The translations under genes and the position numbers were made by a program. Positions 63,601-64,000 of a stretch of DNA of 64,000 bases are shown here, in pieces (positions within the stretch are counted from its first letter, which is position 1; the number at the start of each line of letters is the position of its first letter). This stretch comes from Protonemura montana (taxonomy: Eukaryota; Arthropoda; Insecta; Plecoptera; Nemouridae). The stretch lies in contig OX387604.1 in the NCBI GenBank assembly GCA_947568835.1, forward strand, positions 14,475,076 through 14,539,075. The letters are read 5' to 3'. The notes under the pieces are model-generated. The model saw nothing but the letters and a program-made list of their open reading frames with translations. It was not told the DNA's origin and did no database searches.

Positions 63601-64000
63601 TGAATTATCTGTTTTCAATGTTGCGGAAAGGTACAAAAACAAAGAATATGTGTGGTTTAGAAATAGTGAAATTTCTCGGAACCCATCGTATTTTAAAGAA
63701 AAATATCTTTGCATGAAAAGCGGTGGCTGGCATACTGTGCACGTTTATTCTCGAAATTCGTATTTCCATCCATATTGCTGATATAGGTTTCCAACCTTTC
63801 AAATGCTCTTCCTCAGACGCATCCACCAGGAACAAGGTGGAAATCATTCCCTCGTGTCGGGCATTGAGAGCCGTTACGGTCAAAGTTTAGAATGTTTATA
63901 GAATGTTTTTGAAATGTTGCACCAACACATCGTTAGAACGCGCAAGAACTCTATTTCCCCAGCCTTTTTTTGCGGATCTATGGCGTGTCATAAAAAGGCC

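Larger units (their letters stand above)
55829..64000. other. Intergenic region; no gene recognised
   Basis: Mixed composition. It contains a CAGTCC-type repeat (56633-56671), poly-G (57016-57033), a GT microsatellite (57272-57328), a GGGGTT array (57610-57651), a GTCGGC repeat (about 62515-62540), a CTG-rich patch (about 61412-61446) and poly-C (63529-63542). The longest open frames (147 and 159 codons) have no recognisable domain and no splice-consistent neighbours. Exons of a distant gene cannot be excluded. Confidence 0.55.

Overview
The window is eukaryotic and most consistent with an arthropod. It is intron-rich and AT-leaning, with many microsatellites and homopolymers, canonical GT-AG introns and polyadenylation signals, and no bacterial-style operons. 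I cannot name the species. The protein resembles arthropod Dscam more than vertebrate DSCAM (for example the ISPYATF motif in the tail), but insect, crustacean, chelicerate and myriapod hosts cannot be told apart from this sequence alone.

The only convincing host gene is one large plus-strand Dscam-family gene. Its coding exons run from 3043 to 48405. I assembled 24 coding exons by following splice sites and codon phase across every junction. They join into one open frame of about 1831 residues with the full canonical layout: signal peptide, nine Ig domains, four fibronectin III (FN3) domains, a tenth Ig, two more FN3 domains, one transmembrane helix and a cytoplasmic tail of about 175 residues. 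The first six introns are 1.4 to 10 kb long. From 38.9 kb onward the exons are packed closely, with introns down to 78 nt. The exons matching the hypervariable cassettes of insect Dscam1 (N-terminal halves of Ig2 and Ig3, and Ig7) are each present once here.

Isoform diversity appears to lie in the tail instead. A stop-free 81-nt intron sits just inside the membrane, and the last intron can be read through. Splicing gives a C-terminus with an ITIM-like SIYTKI motif; readthrough gives a C-terminus ending in ETPV, a class I PDZ ligand.

The introns carry mobile and repetitive DNA. Intron 2 holds a dead minus-strand Jockey-type LINE that has lost its reverse transcriptase, and a degenerate array of repeats about 155 bp long. 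Intron 3 holds two 5S-rRNA-headed SINEs, one inserted inside the other with a perfect 15-bp target-site duplication, ending about 35 bp before the Ig2 exon. Intron 13 holds a 172-bp element with terminal inverted repeats. Several introns hold minisatellites next to splice sites.

From about 49.4 kb to the end I recognise no gene. That stretch contains microsatellites, long poly-G/C runs, a telomere-like GGGGTT run and a 650-bp minisatellite of a 10-bp unit related to a smaller repeat in the Dscam 3'UTR.
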